From Alloalcanivorax profundimaris (lineage in GTDB: Bacteria; Pseudomonadota; Gammaproteobacteria; Pseudomonadales; Alcanivoracaceae): 64,000 nucleotides of DNA. Under the pieces are notes generated by a model, which saw nothing but the letters and a program-made list of their open reading frames with translations, had not been told where the DNA came from and ran no database searches. Shown piece by piece: positions 19,293 to 28,585 of the stretch. The stretch covers positions 6,313 through 70,312 of the forward strand of contig NZ_JABJWH010000033.1 in assembly GCF_015265435.1 (NCBI RefSeq). Direction: 5' to 3'. Both the position numbers and the translations under genes were made by a program. How positions within the stretch are numbered: the stretch's first letter is position 1; every line of letters starts with the position of its first letter.

Positions 19293-20204
19293 TTAGGCCA
19301 TCTTGACTTGGTCGCTCTCGGGACGGTTTCTGTAAGCTCGGTATAGTGATCCGTTTTCAGCGAACAGGCGTTGTCGCCACGTATCTTCCAGTGCCCGCGT
19401 GTCGTGATTGTCAGGATGGTAACGTCGATCAACGAACTCCGGAAGGCGGCGCATAATCCCGGAGACAAATCCCTTTGGACCGAACAGTACGTTCAATCCA
19501 ATGGCATTGTCCTTGACGCTGCCCAGCTTCCCGTCCTTGGCGAGCATCCATGCCCAAGTGATCCCCAACATCGGCAAGAGCACAACCAGGGATGCCGCCG
19601 TCGCTGCGATCCGCTCACCGTGACTATTGCCGATGATTTCGTAAACGTTATAAGCAACAGATTTGTGTTCAAGCTCCTCAAGAGCATGCCATTGCCATAT
19701 CTTTATCATCTCCGGGTCGGCCAGACTTTGAAACGTCTCGTCTTCCAATAGCTGCTCCGCAAGCAAGGCGGTAAAATGTTCCATGAAAGTAGTGGCGGCA
19801 AGCTGGGTTCTCTTCGGTAACATTTTCAGAATGCGGAGGCCGAATTTTACGAAGCGGTCCGGAGTGTCCATGTCGAAGCCGCTCTCGGCAAGCAATTCGT
19901 TAAGGCGGTCATGCTCGCGACCATGAATGGCTTCTTGCCCCATGAATCCGGAAATGGCCGCTCGCTGCTGCTTGTCGGTGACACGGTTTCGAAAATAACG
20001 CACCGAATCCATGAAGTAGCGCTCACCGGGTGGAAAGAACCCGGACAGCATGGCAAAGAATGTGGTTGCCGTAGCGTTGTCCGCATAGAAGTACTTTGGT
20101 GTTGTGTCCGGAAACTGGAAGTCTATGTGACGGGGTGGGATGCCCACTGACGCACCGTTCAGGACATTGGACGTCTTTGCACTAGTTCTCTTCTTTAAAG
20201 CCAT
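19293..20204 (-). CDS. PF10118 'metal-dependent hydrolase' family protein, copy 2
   Basis: A 303-residue paralogue of the proteins at 10837 and 46668. It keeps PPGERYF (about 58), GQEAIHGREHDRLNE (about 88), FMEHFTALLAEQ (about 139) and WHALEELEHKSVAYNVY (about 170), so every Glu/His of the E, ExxH, E, ExxH pattern is present. A hydrophobic segment (about 200-220) suggests membrane association. It is the last gene of the minus-strand AlmA operon. The ribosome site GAGGG is weak and lies just past the end of the decayed SDR gene. The function is unknown. Confidence 0.8.
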   Translation of the reverse strand: MALKKRTSAKTSNVLNGASVGIPPRHIDFQFPDTTPKYFYADNATATTFFAMLSGFFPPGERYFMDSVRYFRNRVTDKQQRAAISGFMGQEAIHGREHDRLNELLAESGFDMDTPDRFVKFGLRILKMLPKRTQLAATTFMEHFTALLAEQLLEDETFQSLADPEMIKIWQWHALEELEHKSVAYNVYEIIGNSHGERIAATAASLVVLLPMLGITWAWMLAKDGKLGSVKDNAIGLNVLFGPKGFVSGIMRRLPEFVDRRYHPDNHDTRALEDTWRQRLFAENGSLYRAYRNRPESDQVKMA

Positions 20205-20236
20205 GACTCGGCCCTCTTTTTGAAGTTTGATCCTGC

Positions 20237-20823
20237 TTATTGCGATGATTGACTAGACATTTTTTGCCGCCCCTGTCGCATTCGAAAGAACGCTTCGAGG
20301 GGCCGCTGATAGCCCGCCGGCGTCAGGTGTTGGCCGGCGTCCAGTATCGTTGCGTCATTACCTATCAAAACGCGACGTCGGTTCTTGCGAACCGCGTGGA
20401 GGATAGCGTTGGCAGCCTGTTCCGGCGTGGACCGGGCGATGCGATCGAAAAGTTCCGTAATTTCTTCCTTGCTGCCCGGGCTATGTCTTCCATATCACCC
20501 ATTCGGCTATTACGCGCAATGTTGGTCTTGACGCCGCCCGGGTGCACGCAGGTTGCACTAACACAGCTTCGCTCAATGTCCAGTTCTTCGCGCAGCGACT
20601 CGGTGAACCCTCGAACAGCGAATTTCGCGGCGTTATAGGCTGATTGGGTGGTGACTCTGACCGGGTAGTCGCGCAGGTCGATGGCGATGTCTTTTAGACT
20701 GTTTTCGTCAATGTCCGACAGAGCCAAATGGCAGCCTTTCTTCGCCAGCAGCATGGCGGTCGCTCGACCTATGCCTGAACCGGCACCAGTAATCGCAGCG
20801 ACTTTCCCGTAAAAACGTTTCAT
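20237..20823 (-). pseudogene. Short-chain dehydrogenase with internal deletion and frameshift
   Basis: The N-terminus is a normal SDR (KVAAITGAGSGIGRATAM, residues about 7-24), but the text jumps from DLRDYPVRVTT straight to SAYNAAKFAVRGFTESLREEL near position 20646. The NNAG region and the catalytic Ser, roughly 100 residues in intact relatives, are missing in frame. Near 20475 the frame shifts: the C-terminus typical of the family (ELFDRIARSTPEQAANAIL and on to a stop at 20237) is in another frame. Intact relatives sit beside AlmA/EthA-type monooxygenases. The missing active site makes function very unlikely. The start at 20823 has GGAGCATATT. Confidence 0.85.
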
Positions 20824-20847
20824 AATATGCTCCAACAGGTAGGCGGA

Positions 20848-22350
20848 TCAGGCACTCAGTAACTTGCGAAATACGCGGTTCCTTCCGCGCTTGATGCCAC
20901 TTCCCTCAAAACGAAGGTGGCCATCCTCGAGGTTGCCATAGCGTAATGCGGGCAGGTCACGCAAATAGTCATCAAGATTCTGCCAGGGGGTCCTGCTGCC
21001 CTGACGAGGGAGGCGGTCGTTGGCGCGAAGAACATATCCGGAACGTAAATTAAGAAAGTTCATCTGGGTCTTGCTCCCTTGTTCATCGACGGGTGTGACC
21101 ACCCGGGCGTCAATATCGCGCATGTGATTCAGAAGGCGGCAGACGAATTCAGAGGCGATATCGGCCTTCAGCGTCCAAGAAGCGTTGGTGTAACCGAACA
21201 CCAGGGCCATATTTGGTACCCCTTCAAGCATCAGTCCCTTGTACATCAGGGTATCCGCCACATGAACCTCACGGCCGTCGACTTCCAATCTGGCGCCACC
21301 GAACAGCTGCAAATCAAGGCCAGTGGCCGTGATCAGAACATCTGCGTCGATATGAGCGCCGGACTTCAATTGGATACCGGTTTCGGTGACCGCTTCGATG
21401 TGGTCGGTGACCACGGAGGCCTGGCCTTCGCGGATAACCTTGAAGAGATCACCCTTGGGAACGGCGCACATGCGTTCTTCCCAGGGATTGTAATGGGGTT
21501 GGAAATGCCGCATATCGACCTCCGGGCCGAGCTGCCGGCGCGCTGTCGCCAAAAGCAGGCGTCGCATCGCCTTGGGCTTACTCAGAGAAAGTCGATATAC
21601 CGCTCTTTGCAACAGAATATTGCGGGTCCGGGCCAGCCGGTAAACGGCCATCTCCGGCAGAATGCGGCGCAGGTTCCTGGATATCAGATCCTGCTCCGGC
21701 ACGGTGGCTACATAGGTGGGCGAGCGCTGCAGCATCACTACATGATCCGCCTTGTCGGCCATAGCCGGAACCAGCGTCACGGCAGTGGCGCCACTGCCAA
21801 TAACCACCACCCGTTTGCCAGTGTAATCGTAGTTTTCCGGCCAGTGTTGCGGATGGATTACGTCACCGCGGAATTGGTTGATCCCCGGAATCTCCGGTGT
21901 GTAGCCGGAGTCGTATTTGTAGTATCCGGTGCAATGGAATACAAAGCCGGTGCTGAACTGGTGCTCTTCATCGGTTGCTTCGTCGATGGCTTTGACGATC
22001 CAGTGTTTTTTTTCGCTATGCCAGGATTGCGAGATCACTTTCAGACCGAACTGGATTCGGCGTTTCACATCGTATTCGCGTGCGGTGTCGTCAATATACC
22101 GACGGATAGAAGGGCCGTCGGCAAGCATCTTGGTATCGGTCCAGGGCCGAAAGTTATAACCCAGGGTAAACATGTCGGAATCGGAGCGGATGCCGGGATA
22201 GCGGAATAAATCCCAGGTGCCTCCGATCCGTTTGCGTCGTTCAACGATTCCAAAACGGACGTTGGGGCATTTTTCCTTTAAGTGACACGCCGCGCCAATT
22301 CCCGACAGGCCCGCACCGACGATCAGAACATCAAGATAAGGGTGTTTCAT
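20848..22350 (-). CDS. almA: AlmA/EthA-type flavin monooxygenase
   Basis: A 500-residue FAD and NADPH-dependent monooxygenase. The N-terminal FAD site is VLIVGAGLSGIGAA (about 8-21), the Baeyer-Villiger fingerprint FRGDVIHPQHWP is near 162, and a second Rossmann motif VVVIGSGATAVTL follows. The segments GGTWDLFRYPGIRSDSDM and YNPWEERMCAVPKGDLFK closely resemble what I know of AlmA, the long-chain alkane monooxygenase of Acinetobacter and Alcanivorax; EthA and MymA are near relatives. Long-chain alkane oxidation is therefore likely but not proven. It overlaps the upstream alpha/beta hydrolase by 20 bases and precedes the broken SDR. Confidence 0.85.
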   Translation of the reverse strand: MKHPYLDVLIVGAGLSGIGAACHLKEKCPNVRFGIVERRKRIGGTWDLFRYPGIRSDSDMFTLGYNFRPWTDTKMLADGPSIRRYIDDTAREYDVKRRIQFGLKVISQSWHSEKKHWIVKAIDEATDEEHQFSTGFVFHCTGYYKYDSGYTPEIPGINQFRGDVIHPQHWPENYDYTGKRVVVIGSGATAVTLVPAMADKADHVVMLQRSPTYVATVPEQDLISRNLRRILPEMAVYRLARTRNILLQRAVYRLSLSKPKAMRRLLLATARRQLGPEVDMRHFQPHYNPWEERMCAVPKGDLFKVIREGQASVVTDHIEAVTETGIQLKSGAHIDADVLITATGLDLQLFGGARLEVDGREVHVADTLMYKGLMLEGVPNMALVFGYTNASWTLKADIASEFVCRLLNHMRDIDARVVTPVDEQGSKTQMNFLNLRSGYVLRANDRLPRQGSRTPWQNLDDYLRDLPALRYGNLEDGHLRFEGSGIKRGRNRVFRKLLSA

Positions 22351-23296
22351 GGTGTTGCTCCGTAGTGGCAGTGCGGCACGATTCCGGCTCAGTGGCGGCT
22401 GGCCGTTCTTTCAGAAATTGCAGTACCGCCTCGGTAAAAACACTGTTACGGTCTCCCGCGACCATATGGCCGGCCTGTTTCAGAACGACATAACGTGCCT
22501 CTGGTATTAGAGTGAGCAGCTCTGTTGCGCCCCGGTCACTAAGAACATCGCTGTAGTAGCCACGTATCAAAAGCACCGGTACGTCCAACTGGCGGGCCGC
22601 CAGCTCCAGCCTTGCTCGGTCGAACATGCTCCCGGCCTTGGTTGGCGCGTTCGCGTGGTTGAGAAAAGCTGGGTCCCAGTGCCAGTAAAACCGGCCATTA
22701 CCGTGTTGACGCAGGTTTTTGCGTAGCCCGGAGAGATCTTTTGATGGCGGGCGGCGCGGGTTGTAGGCGGTGATAGCATCGCGTACCTGCTCCAGCGTCT
22801 CGAATCCGTCCTGATGATGACGCATGAATTCGATGATCCGGCGGACGCCCCGAGGTTCCAATCTTGGCGCCACGTCGACCAGTACCAGTGCCTCGCAATC
22901 CAGGGAGGTGTCTTCGCCAAGCGTGAGCAAAGCGGTCAGGCCACCCATGGACGCGCCGACGATAACCGGCCGGGCCGGTAGCGAGCGAATCACCGCGCTG
23001 AGGTCCGCTGCAAGGGCTCGGGCACTGTAGTCGCCTTCTCGAGACCAGTCGCTTTCGCCGTGGCCTCGTGCGTCCAGGCTAAACGCGCAGTAGCCGGCAT
23101 CGGCCAGTGCGATCGCCGTGTCGGACCAGGCATGGCGGGTCTGCCCGCCGCCGTGCAGGAGCAATACGGGGGGCGCCGTGTCTTCACCATGGCGGCTGGC
23201 CCACAGATTCAACCCCTCACTGCCAGTGAATCGCACCCGAACACTGCGTCGAAGGCCGCAATGCGCGGACGATGTCGTCGTCTGAGAGTCAGTCAT
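22331..23296 (-). CDS. Alpha/beta-fold hydrolase in the AlmA operon
   Basis: A 321-residue alpha/beta hydrolase with the oxyanion-hole segment LLLHGGGQTRHAW (about 57), the nucleophile elbow VGASMGGL (Ser at about 134) and the catalytic His in QAGHMVAGDRN near 280. It would hydrolyse esters or epoxides; paired with a Baeyer-Villiger-type enzyme, ester cleavage after oxygen insertion is a reasonable inference. The start at 23296 has GGAAGAG six bases away; the ATG at 23335 would include promoter sequence and is rejected. It is the first gene of the operon. Confidence 0.85.
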   Translation of the reverse strand: MTDSQTTTSSAHCGLRRSVRVRFTGSEGLNLWASRHGEDTAPPVLLLHGGGQTRHAWSDTAIALADAGYCAFSLDARGHGESDWSREGDYSARALAADLSAVIRSLPARPVIVGASMGGLTALLTLGEDTSLDCEALVLVDVAPRLEPRGVRRIIEFMRHHQDGFETLEQVRDAITAYNPRRPPSKDLSGLRKNLRQHGNGRFYWHWDPAFLNHANAPTKAGSMFDRARLELAARQLDVPVLLIRGYYSDVLSDRGATELLTLIPEARYVVLKQAGHMVAGDRNSVFTEAVLQFLKERPAATEPESCRTATTEQHHETPLS

Positions 23297-23319
23297 AGTC
23301 AACTCTTCCGGCAATACAT

Positions 23320-23363
23320 TTGGTCGTCCAACCAATATTACAGATTGAATATATCAACGGCAA
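23320..23363 (-). promoter_or_regulatory. Promoter and operator of the AlmA operon
   Basis: On the minus strand TTGCCG (23358-23363) and TAATAT (23335-23340) are 17 bases apart. The imperfect palindrome reading TTGGTCGTCCAACCAA on the plus strand (23320-23335) overlaps the end of the -10 element and the start-site region, where a repressor would block initiation. It resembles sites before FadL and before the third PF10118 gene. Confidence 0.6.
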
Positions 23364-23414
23364 TGCTTCTCCAGCCCCTTTCAGATCAGTTTGTAACGGC
23401 CGGGGTATAACACG

Positions 23415-26400
23415 TTAAAAATCCTTCACCGGAAGGAACGTGAAGGTCAGGTCCACTCCCAAGGGAGGTGCTTCAAGTTCAACCGACGCCAGACCGATGC
23501 CGATCAGGTCGATGTTGGCGGGAATGGTCAGCGGGTCGGGATTGGAGACCTTGAGTATCAGTCTGCCATCGTCGACGAACCGAAGCGGTCCTTCGAGAGT
23601 GACGTTGTTAACCCGTTTGCTGCGAATATCGTGCCCAAGTTCAATAATCAGCCTGGGTTCCAGTTCAGGCGCGTCTATCAACAGGTCGAAGGTGGTGCTG
23701 AACCAGGGACCGTCCTCTGTCTCGGTGATGTAGCCTTCAATAAACGGTGAATCGCCCTCGGGTAGTAAACGCAGAACCAAGGGACCTGTCTCGAGACCAA
23801 TGGTGATGAGGCCTAACGCTCTGGCTTCGAGAAAGACCTCCGTGGTGGTCAGCGTAGTTGGAAAGACGGAAACACGAACAGCGCCCGTGGTCCGATCATC
23901 CGTGTCCGGGTTATCGTCAATCAGTCTACGGTTGATGGAGACGGCGGAGTCGTATTCCCGGGGGCCGGCCTGCAACGCGCCGGTACTGACGAACGCGAAG
24001 CGTTTCTCCGGACAGTCCTCGCCAATTGAGCAGCCCAGGTTGGCGTTGGTAATCACGCCCCCGGTGTCCCGCAGCTCCAACCGCAGGTGGTTGGCGGGCG
24101 CCTTGATGACACCATTGTTGTCGGTGGCACCTTGTTCTGAATTGTCGACCTGTAGATTGGCATTTACGTCGACCGTCGGTAGGGAACGCAGGGATACGAG
24201 GGTATAACGCTGATCGTCACCGGTCACGACAAAGTGGTTTACCATATCGGGACCTCCCTCGCGCGGCGCTGGAGCCGTGTCGCTGCTCTGTGACAGTTGG
24301 CGTGTTTGCAAGGCAGCACCGTCCAGTGTGCAGATGGCGTTGTTTCCGCAGTCGGGACTGGTGGACTCCGAGCGCAACGTATAGCGATATAGCTGACCGT
24401 CTCGCCAAGGGCTGTCAGGGAAAAACTCAACCCGTTGCGCCAGCACGTCGAGGTGGCCCGGCACCGGTTGCCAATCCCCACCGGCATCGCGACGCTCGAC
24501 GAAAAAAGTGTCGCCGTTGACTGTTGCCGGATCTATACGGCGGTTGAAGATGACCCGTATAGGGTACTCTCGAAAAAGCCCGACCACGGGGAACAGGGGG
24601 TCGCTTCCCTGGCCGCCCTGGCAGCGTCCGTTACGCCATTGTGATCTTTCACCGATTAGCCGGGCGTCGGTCAGAGCACAGGGGTATCCGGGGAAAACAG
24701 CGGCTACCAAGGGCGCACGAAGGCTGTCGCGGTTGTCATTCGGCAAAAACAGATCGTCAAGGCGCATATCAAGGGTGTAATCCTTGCTCAGAGGGTTGCC
24801 CGCCGTGTCCCGTAGCTGGCTGGTCAGTATGATTTCGACGTCCTGGTTGTGCTCCACGATTCCGGTGCCTTCGAGGATGACGGTGGCGCCGTCGACACGC
24901 ATCGAGACGTTTTCAGGTGGTAGCGAAGTGCCGTTAACCTGGACGTTGATAGCGCCATCAAGAAACGCCGACGCGGGATCAATCGCCTTGTTAAAGTTCA
25001 GAATGACCGGATCCCCCGGGCGTGTGTTGGCCTGGAAGTCCTCACCCGGCGACCAGGATTGTAATTCCAGAGGGCGTAGATCCGGCTCAGGCATTGGCGG
25101 GTTTCGCTGCCCGGCGAAGGACTCCATGCGGAAAGATAATTGGGCACCAGCCTTTTCAAGGCCGAGAATGTCGGGGTCGACCACGGAGATCGCATCCAGC
25201 ACCAGCTTGCCATCCTCGACAATGGCGAGACCGACGACCTGGATATTGAGCAGATTCTGACTGAGGGCGGCATTGGCGATGGTTCCCTCCGCGGTCATGG
25301 CCGCATCCATTCTCAGCAGTGCATAGCGAGGCGCCGTCGCCTCGGTACTGAAGGGATTGGGAATCAGATAGCCGTTGGCGTCACTGAGAAGGGTAATTTG
25401 CAGGTCGCCGGTATCGATACCGGCGGGGATTTCCCCCAGAATGTTGACATCGACCGGCGCGCCTCGCAGTACCGTGCCGGCCGGCACCCGGAGGGGGACG
25501 GCATCGGCAAAGTCTGGGACAAAGCCCAGGTCCGCGGCCAGCGAGCCCGTCAGTTCGGTAACGGCGCTGTCACCGATGATAAAGCTGTCCAATGGCACCT
25601 GATTGACCGGTCTTCCCGTCAGCTGGGATTGCAGGTCCGGCTGTTGCTCGCCTAGGGAACCGACCTTGATGACCGTGGTTTCGCGCGGCTGTGTGCCCGT
25701 GGGTGTGAACTGGCGTTCGACTTCCGGAAGTAGAGAACCATCACGACTGCGGAGCCCCGATAATGCTAACGTGTATTCCACCGAGTCCAGGTCCTGGCGC
25801 GGATCCAGTATCAAATAGCGCCCCTGCAGTAGCACGGAGGCGTCGATCAGCTGGCCCTGGTCGTCGACAAGCGTGATCTGCTTGCCATAAACGGTGGTGG
25901 CCGGGTCGAGCGGCCGGTTGAAGACCATGCGTAGCGTGCTCATATCATTTATTCTGGCATCCTCGATGCCGGCCAGCAGTGGATCGGGATCCAGAGGTGT
26001 GATGCCAAGTATCTTAAAGCCGTCACTGCCGACGGCGTCGGCGAACCCCGCATGGGCGCCCATCGTGTGAAATTGAAAATTTTTGAATACGGTATCGTCG
26101 ATACGCCCCAGGCCCGCCTCGCTGACACTCAGCCGATAATGCGTATTGGGCGACAGTGAAGTCCGTGGTTTCAGTACCAGCCCCCGGCCGCCATCGATCA
26201 CTTCCGGGGTAAAGGGCACGGCGTTTCCGGCGTCGTCGGCGAGCCGCAGACGGTCCTCGACATCGCCGCTCACCTCGTCACTCAGTGTGGTTGAGAAACG
26301 CAGCACGACATTGCCGCTCGTCGGCACCTCCTGCTGGCCAGGGTAGGGGTAAGCGAACACCAGTGTGTCCGAAGCGCGCCATGGATTGACGACTTTGCCT

Positions 26401-26492
26401 TCGTCATCGCCGCACGCACTGATCAACATCAGCCCGAACACCCAAAGGGCAAACGAAACGTACCGCGGCCGAATGTTTATTTGTTTATTCAT
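23415..26492 (-). CDS. Large lipoprotein with Ig-like domains
   Basis: A 1025-residue protein with a lipoprotein signal (LMLISAC, lipid-bearing Cys at about residue 27), so it is anchored in the outer membrane or periplasm. Repeated bacterial Ig-like (SbsA/Big_5 type) modules follow, recognisable by PxPGQQEVPTSGNVVLRFS near 50, STLRMVFNRPLDPATT near 185, VILNFNKAIDPAS near 490 and IRVIFNRRIDPATV near 640. It is the second gene after a FadL-type protein, 35 bases apart, with AGGAGAG before the start. The pairing suggests a role in hydrocarbon or lipid contact or uptake at the surface, but no binding site can be seen. Confidence 0.8.
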   Translation of the reverse strand: MNKQINIRPRYVSFALWVFGLMLISACGDDEGKVVNPWRASDTLVFAYPYPGQQEVPTSGNVVLRFSTTLSDEVSGDVEDRLRLADDAGNAVPFTPEVIDGGRGLVLKPRTSLSPNTHYRLSVSEAGLGRIDDTVFKNFQFHTMGAHAGFADAVGSDGFKILGITPLDPDPLLAGIEDARINDMSTLRMVFNRPLDPATTVYGKQITLVDDQGQLIDASVLLQGRYLILDPRQDLDSVEYTLALSGLRSRDGSLLPEVERQFTPTGTQPRETTVIKVGSLGEQQPDLQSQLTGRPVNQVPLDSFIIGDSAVTELTGSLAADLGFVPDFADAVPLRVPAGTVLRGAPVDVNILGEIPAGIDTGDLQITLLSDANGYLIPNPFSTEATAPRYALLRMDAAMTAEGTIANAALSQNLLNIQVVGLAIVEDGKLVLDAISVVDPDILGLEKAGAQLSFRMESFAGQRNPPMPEPDLRPLELQSWSPGEDFQANTRPGDPVILNFNKAIDPASAFLDGAINVQVNGTSLPPENVSMRVDGATVILEGTGIVEHNQDVEIILTSQLRDTAGNPLSKDYTLDMRLDDLFLPNDNRDSLRAPLVAAVFPGYPCALTDARLIGERSQWRNGRCQGGQGSDPLFPVVGLFREYPIRVIFNRRIDPATVNGDTFFVERRDAGGDWQPVPGHLDVLAQRVEFFPDSPWRDGQLYRYTLRSESTSPDCGNNAICTLDGAALQTRQLSQSSDTAPAPREGGPDMVNHFVVTGDDQRYTLVSLRSLPTVDVNANLQVDNSEQGATDNNGVIKAPANHLRLELRDTGGVITNANLGCSIGEDCPEKRFAFVSTGALQAGPREYDSAVSINRRLIDDNPDTDDRTTGAVRVSVFPTTLTTTEVFLEARALGLITIGLETGPLVLRLLPEGDSPFIEGYITETEDGPWFSTTFDLLIDAPELEPRLIIELGHDIRSKRVNNVTLEGPLRFVDDGRLILKVSNPDPLTIPANIDLIGIGLASVELEAPPLGVDLTFTFLPVKDF

Positions 26493-26527
26493 CTCTACTC
26501 TCCTGAATTCAGCTCCGCCATCGCGGT

Positions 26528-27925
26528 CTAGAATTTGAGTGACAGGGAACCCGAGATGACGTGTATGTCGCCATCCACGCGAACGGTCTCGTAGGGGTTG
26601 GGATTGGTTGGCGAGTTGATGGATGTGAGGTTGAACTCTCTTTCATCAAGCTGCTGGTATTGATAAGCCAGGGACATCACAAGGGGCATATTGATTATCG
26701 GCGCGCGTTTCAGGCGGTAATCGGCGCCAACACCGACCACGATACGGTCGCTGTCGAGAAAGTTGACATCCTGGGACCGGGTCGATTGAAGTGGGGAATC
26801 CTCGACGGCCACACCCCCATAAAGTTTAAGAGCGTCCGACCACGTGTAACGGACGCCGATGCGGGGAACGGTGGTGTCATTAAAGCGCAGCCCAGCCTGG
26901 TCCCTGACCGTGTCACCGGCGAATTCACTCTCAAGATCGGACCAATACTGGCGCTCTACAGCCGCAACCAGCTCGAACTTACCTAAAGGCATCAGCAATC
27001 CGATTCCGTATACCTGGGGCTGGAACGTGTCGAGAGTGGCCAGCGCAAGATCAAGGCCCGGCTCGGGTATGACACCGGGAATCACCACGTTGGCGTCCAC
27101 GCTGACGTCGTACTCCGACTCCCCTCGATAGAACAACGCCAGCTCCGGTTTAAGCGCGAAAGGCAGGCAGGCGCTCGAACCGCACAGCGTATCGCTCAGG
27201 TTGACGTTAATGCCCAGCGAGGGCGTCAATGTCGGTTCGGCTTCCAGAGAGAGCTCTTCGGAGTCGGTATTGCCGGACAGATCGGAGACCGCTTCAAGGC
27301 GGGCCTGGGCCGCCAGCGTGAGTCTTGCCGAGGCACCGATATCAACGCCGCGCAGGAGGTTGCTAACCGCCCCACCAAAAGCGAGATACAAGGGTTGCGA
27401 CTCAAAACGCAGGAACTGGCCTTCCTGACTGGTATTGGCCGCGAAGGGCAGTGCGTTGGAGGCATACTCATCCACGCCGACGTTAATGCCAAGATAAATC
27501 GGTGTGTCCAAGTCCGCCGCGCCGGCGACACGGGTCTTGATACCAAGAAGCAGCAACTCCGAACTCTGGTCCGTGAGCACATCGTTTTCGCGATCGAATG
27601 GTGCGGCTCCGCCAAGTGATTCGGCACGTAACTCCTGGTGACCATGCTGAAAGACCACTGTGAGTTCACCTTCCGGCGAGCGCGCAAGTGCCGCCGGGTT
27701 GTAGTAGGTGGCCCAAGCACCGCTGTGGAAAGCGCTGAACGCCTGGGCCGAACCGGCGTGAATGGGGCCCAGGCCGTAGGTGCTTGCTGCATCGCCCGCT
27801 CCGGCCATTACCTCGCATGGGAGCAGCACGACTATCAGAACGGCCAAGACACGACGGACCCGAAGACCGGCATTGGAGAAGAAAAGGTGTTCGCGGGACT
27901 GATGGTGAGACCTGATTATCGTCAT
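26528..27925 (-). CDS. FadL/OmpP1-type outer-membrane transporter
   Basis: A 465-residue outer-membrane protein with a signal peptide (hydrophobic stretch about 25-38, cleavage near VMAGAGDA) and the FadL-type N-terminal hatch: an asparagine/proline segment WATYYNPAALARSPEGELTV near 70. The rest is alternating beta-strand sequence ending in the C-terminal phenylalanine (SLSLKF) that outer-membrane assembly recognises. The family moves fatty acids and other hydrophobic molecules. In this setting alkanes or their oxidation products are plausible cargo. It is first in a two-gene operon with the Ig-like lipoprotein. Confidence 0.85.
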   Translation of the reverse strand: MTIIRSHHQSREHLFFSNAGLRVRRVLAVLIVVLLPCEVMAGAGDAASTYGLGPIHAGSAQAFSAFHSGAWATYYNPAALARSPEGELTVVFQHGHQELRAESLGGAAPFDRENDVLTDQSSELLLLGIKTRVAGAADLDTPIYLGINVGVDEYASNALPFAANTSQEGQFLRFESQPLYLAFGGAVSNLLRGVDIGASARLTLAAQARLEAVSDLSGNTDSEELSLEAEPTLTPSLGINVNLSDTLCGSSACLPFALKPELALFYRGESEYDVSVDANVVIPGVIPEPGLDLALATLDTFQPQVYGIGLLMPLGKFELVAAVERQYWSDLESEFAGDTVRDQAGLRFNDTTVPRIGVRYTWSDALKLYGGVAVEDSPLQSTRSQDVNFLDSDRIVVGVGADYRLKRAPIINMPLVMSLAYQYQQLDEREFNLTSINSPTNPNPYETVRVDGDIHVISGSLSLKF

Positions 27926-27969
27926 TGGGAATCATCCTTTTTGTTATTCGGGGTGGCATCTGACATGTT

Positions 27970-28038
27970 TTGTTTGGTCGAACAAACAATGCGTTGGACT
28001 TGGTTTTGAGGCAATACGAAAAATTGCTTATCAGTCAA
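27970..28038 (-). promoter_or_regulatory. Promoter and palindromic operator before FadL gene
   Basis: On the minus strand TTGACT (28033-28038) and TATTGC (28011-28016) are 16 bases apart. Downstream, in the untranslated leader, lies TTGTTTGGTCGAACAAACAA (27970-27989, plus strand), a palindrome with 18 of 20 positions symmetric. The FadL start is at 27925. The operator core CGACCAAA is shared with the AlmA promoter. Confidence 0.6.
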
Positions 28039-28045
28039 TGAAAAT

Positions 28046-28185
28046 TTAAGGTTTTACGGTGTTGTCGCCGCCAGCCGCCTTCTTCCGCCCCAGCGAAAAG
28101 TCGCGCAGTTCGGTGCGTATGATGCGCTTCTGGCCTTGCCGGTCCCGGTGCGGGGGAAGTCCTCGTGGATCTGGGCCACTTTCGG
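28046..28185 (-). pseudogene. Orphan C-terminal fragment of an acyl-CoA ligase
   Basis: In one minus-strand frame KVPKVAQIHEDFPRTGTGK is readable, the end of an AMP-forming ligase with its catalytic Lys. One base is then missing (near 28134) and the neighbouring frame continues QKRIIRTELRDFSLGRKK to a stop at 28046. No matching ligase body is visible upstream (28186-28585). It is the remnant of a deleted gene, in the gap between two divergent operons. Confidence 0.75.
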
Positions 28186-28585
28186 CACCTTGGAGCTGCC
28201 CGGCCACTGGCGGCGTGATGCTCCGGTTTCGCGAGCAGCACACGGGCTCGGGACATCGCGCGGACAGTGGTCCTTGACCGCTCTGGGGCGGCTCTTGTTC
28301 TTGCCTATCGAAGTTAAAGCAGGATAGGGTCTTGAGCAAGCGCTTGGTTGGGAAGCAACATAGGGCTTCTTCCTTGGGGGCGCCGTCGTTGGTGCGCTCG
28401 GGAGGGTGTGGGCGAGCAAAGATCGCCGTCTTTCCGGTGCGTTCGGGGCCTTGGCCACGCCCGATTACAATCGCGGGGCCTCCAGTGCGCTCAAAAATAC
28501 TATTTTGTTCTGTCGACTGTTGCGGTTTCGAATACGCCATCCGACAGAAACCGCCAGAGAAAATCGACTGATTGAGGAGAGACAG
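28186..28585. other. Intergenic stretch before the AlkK-like gene
   Basis: About 400 bases with no recognisable protein in any frame apart from the adjoining ligase remnant. The frames are open on both strands only because the DNA is GC-rich. It must contain the promoter of the plus-strand ligase operon, but no pair of -35/-10 elements stands out. Confidence 0.4.

Noticed and set aside
28406-28585. N-terminal extension of the AlkK-like ligase
   Set aside because: The frame is open but the 60 extra residues are basic and unlike any ligase. A good GAGGAG ribosome site and the conserved N-terminus support the start at 28586.
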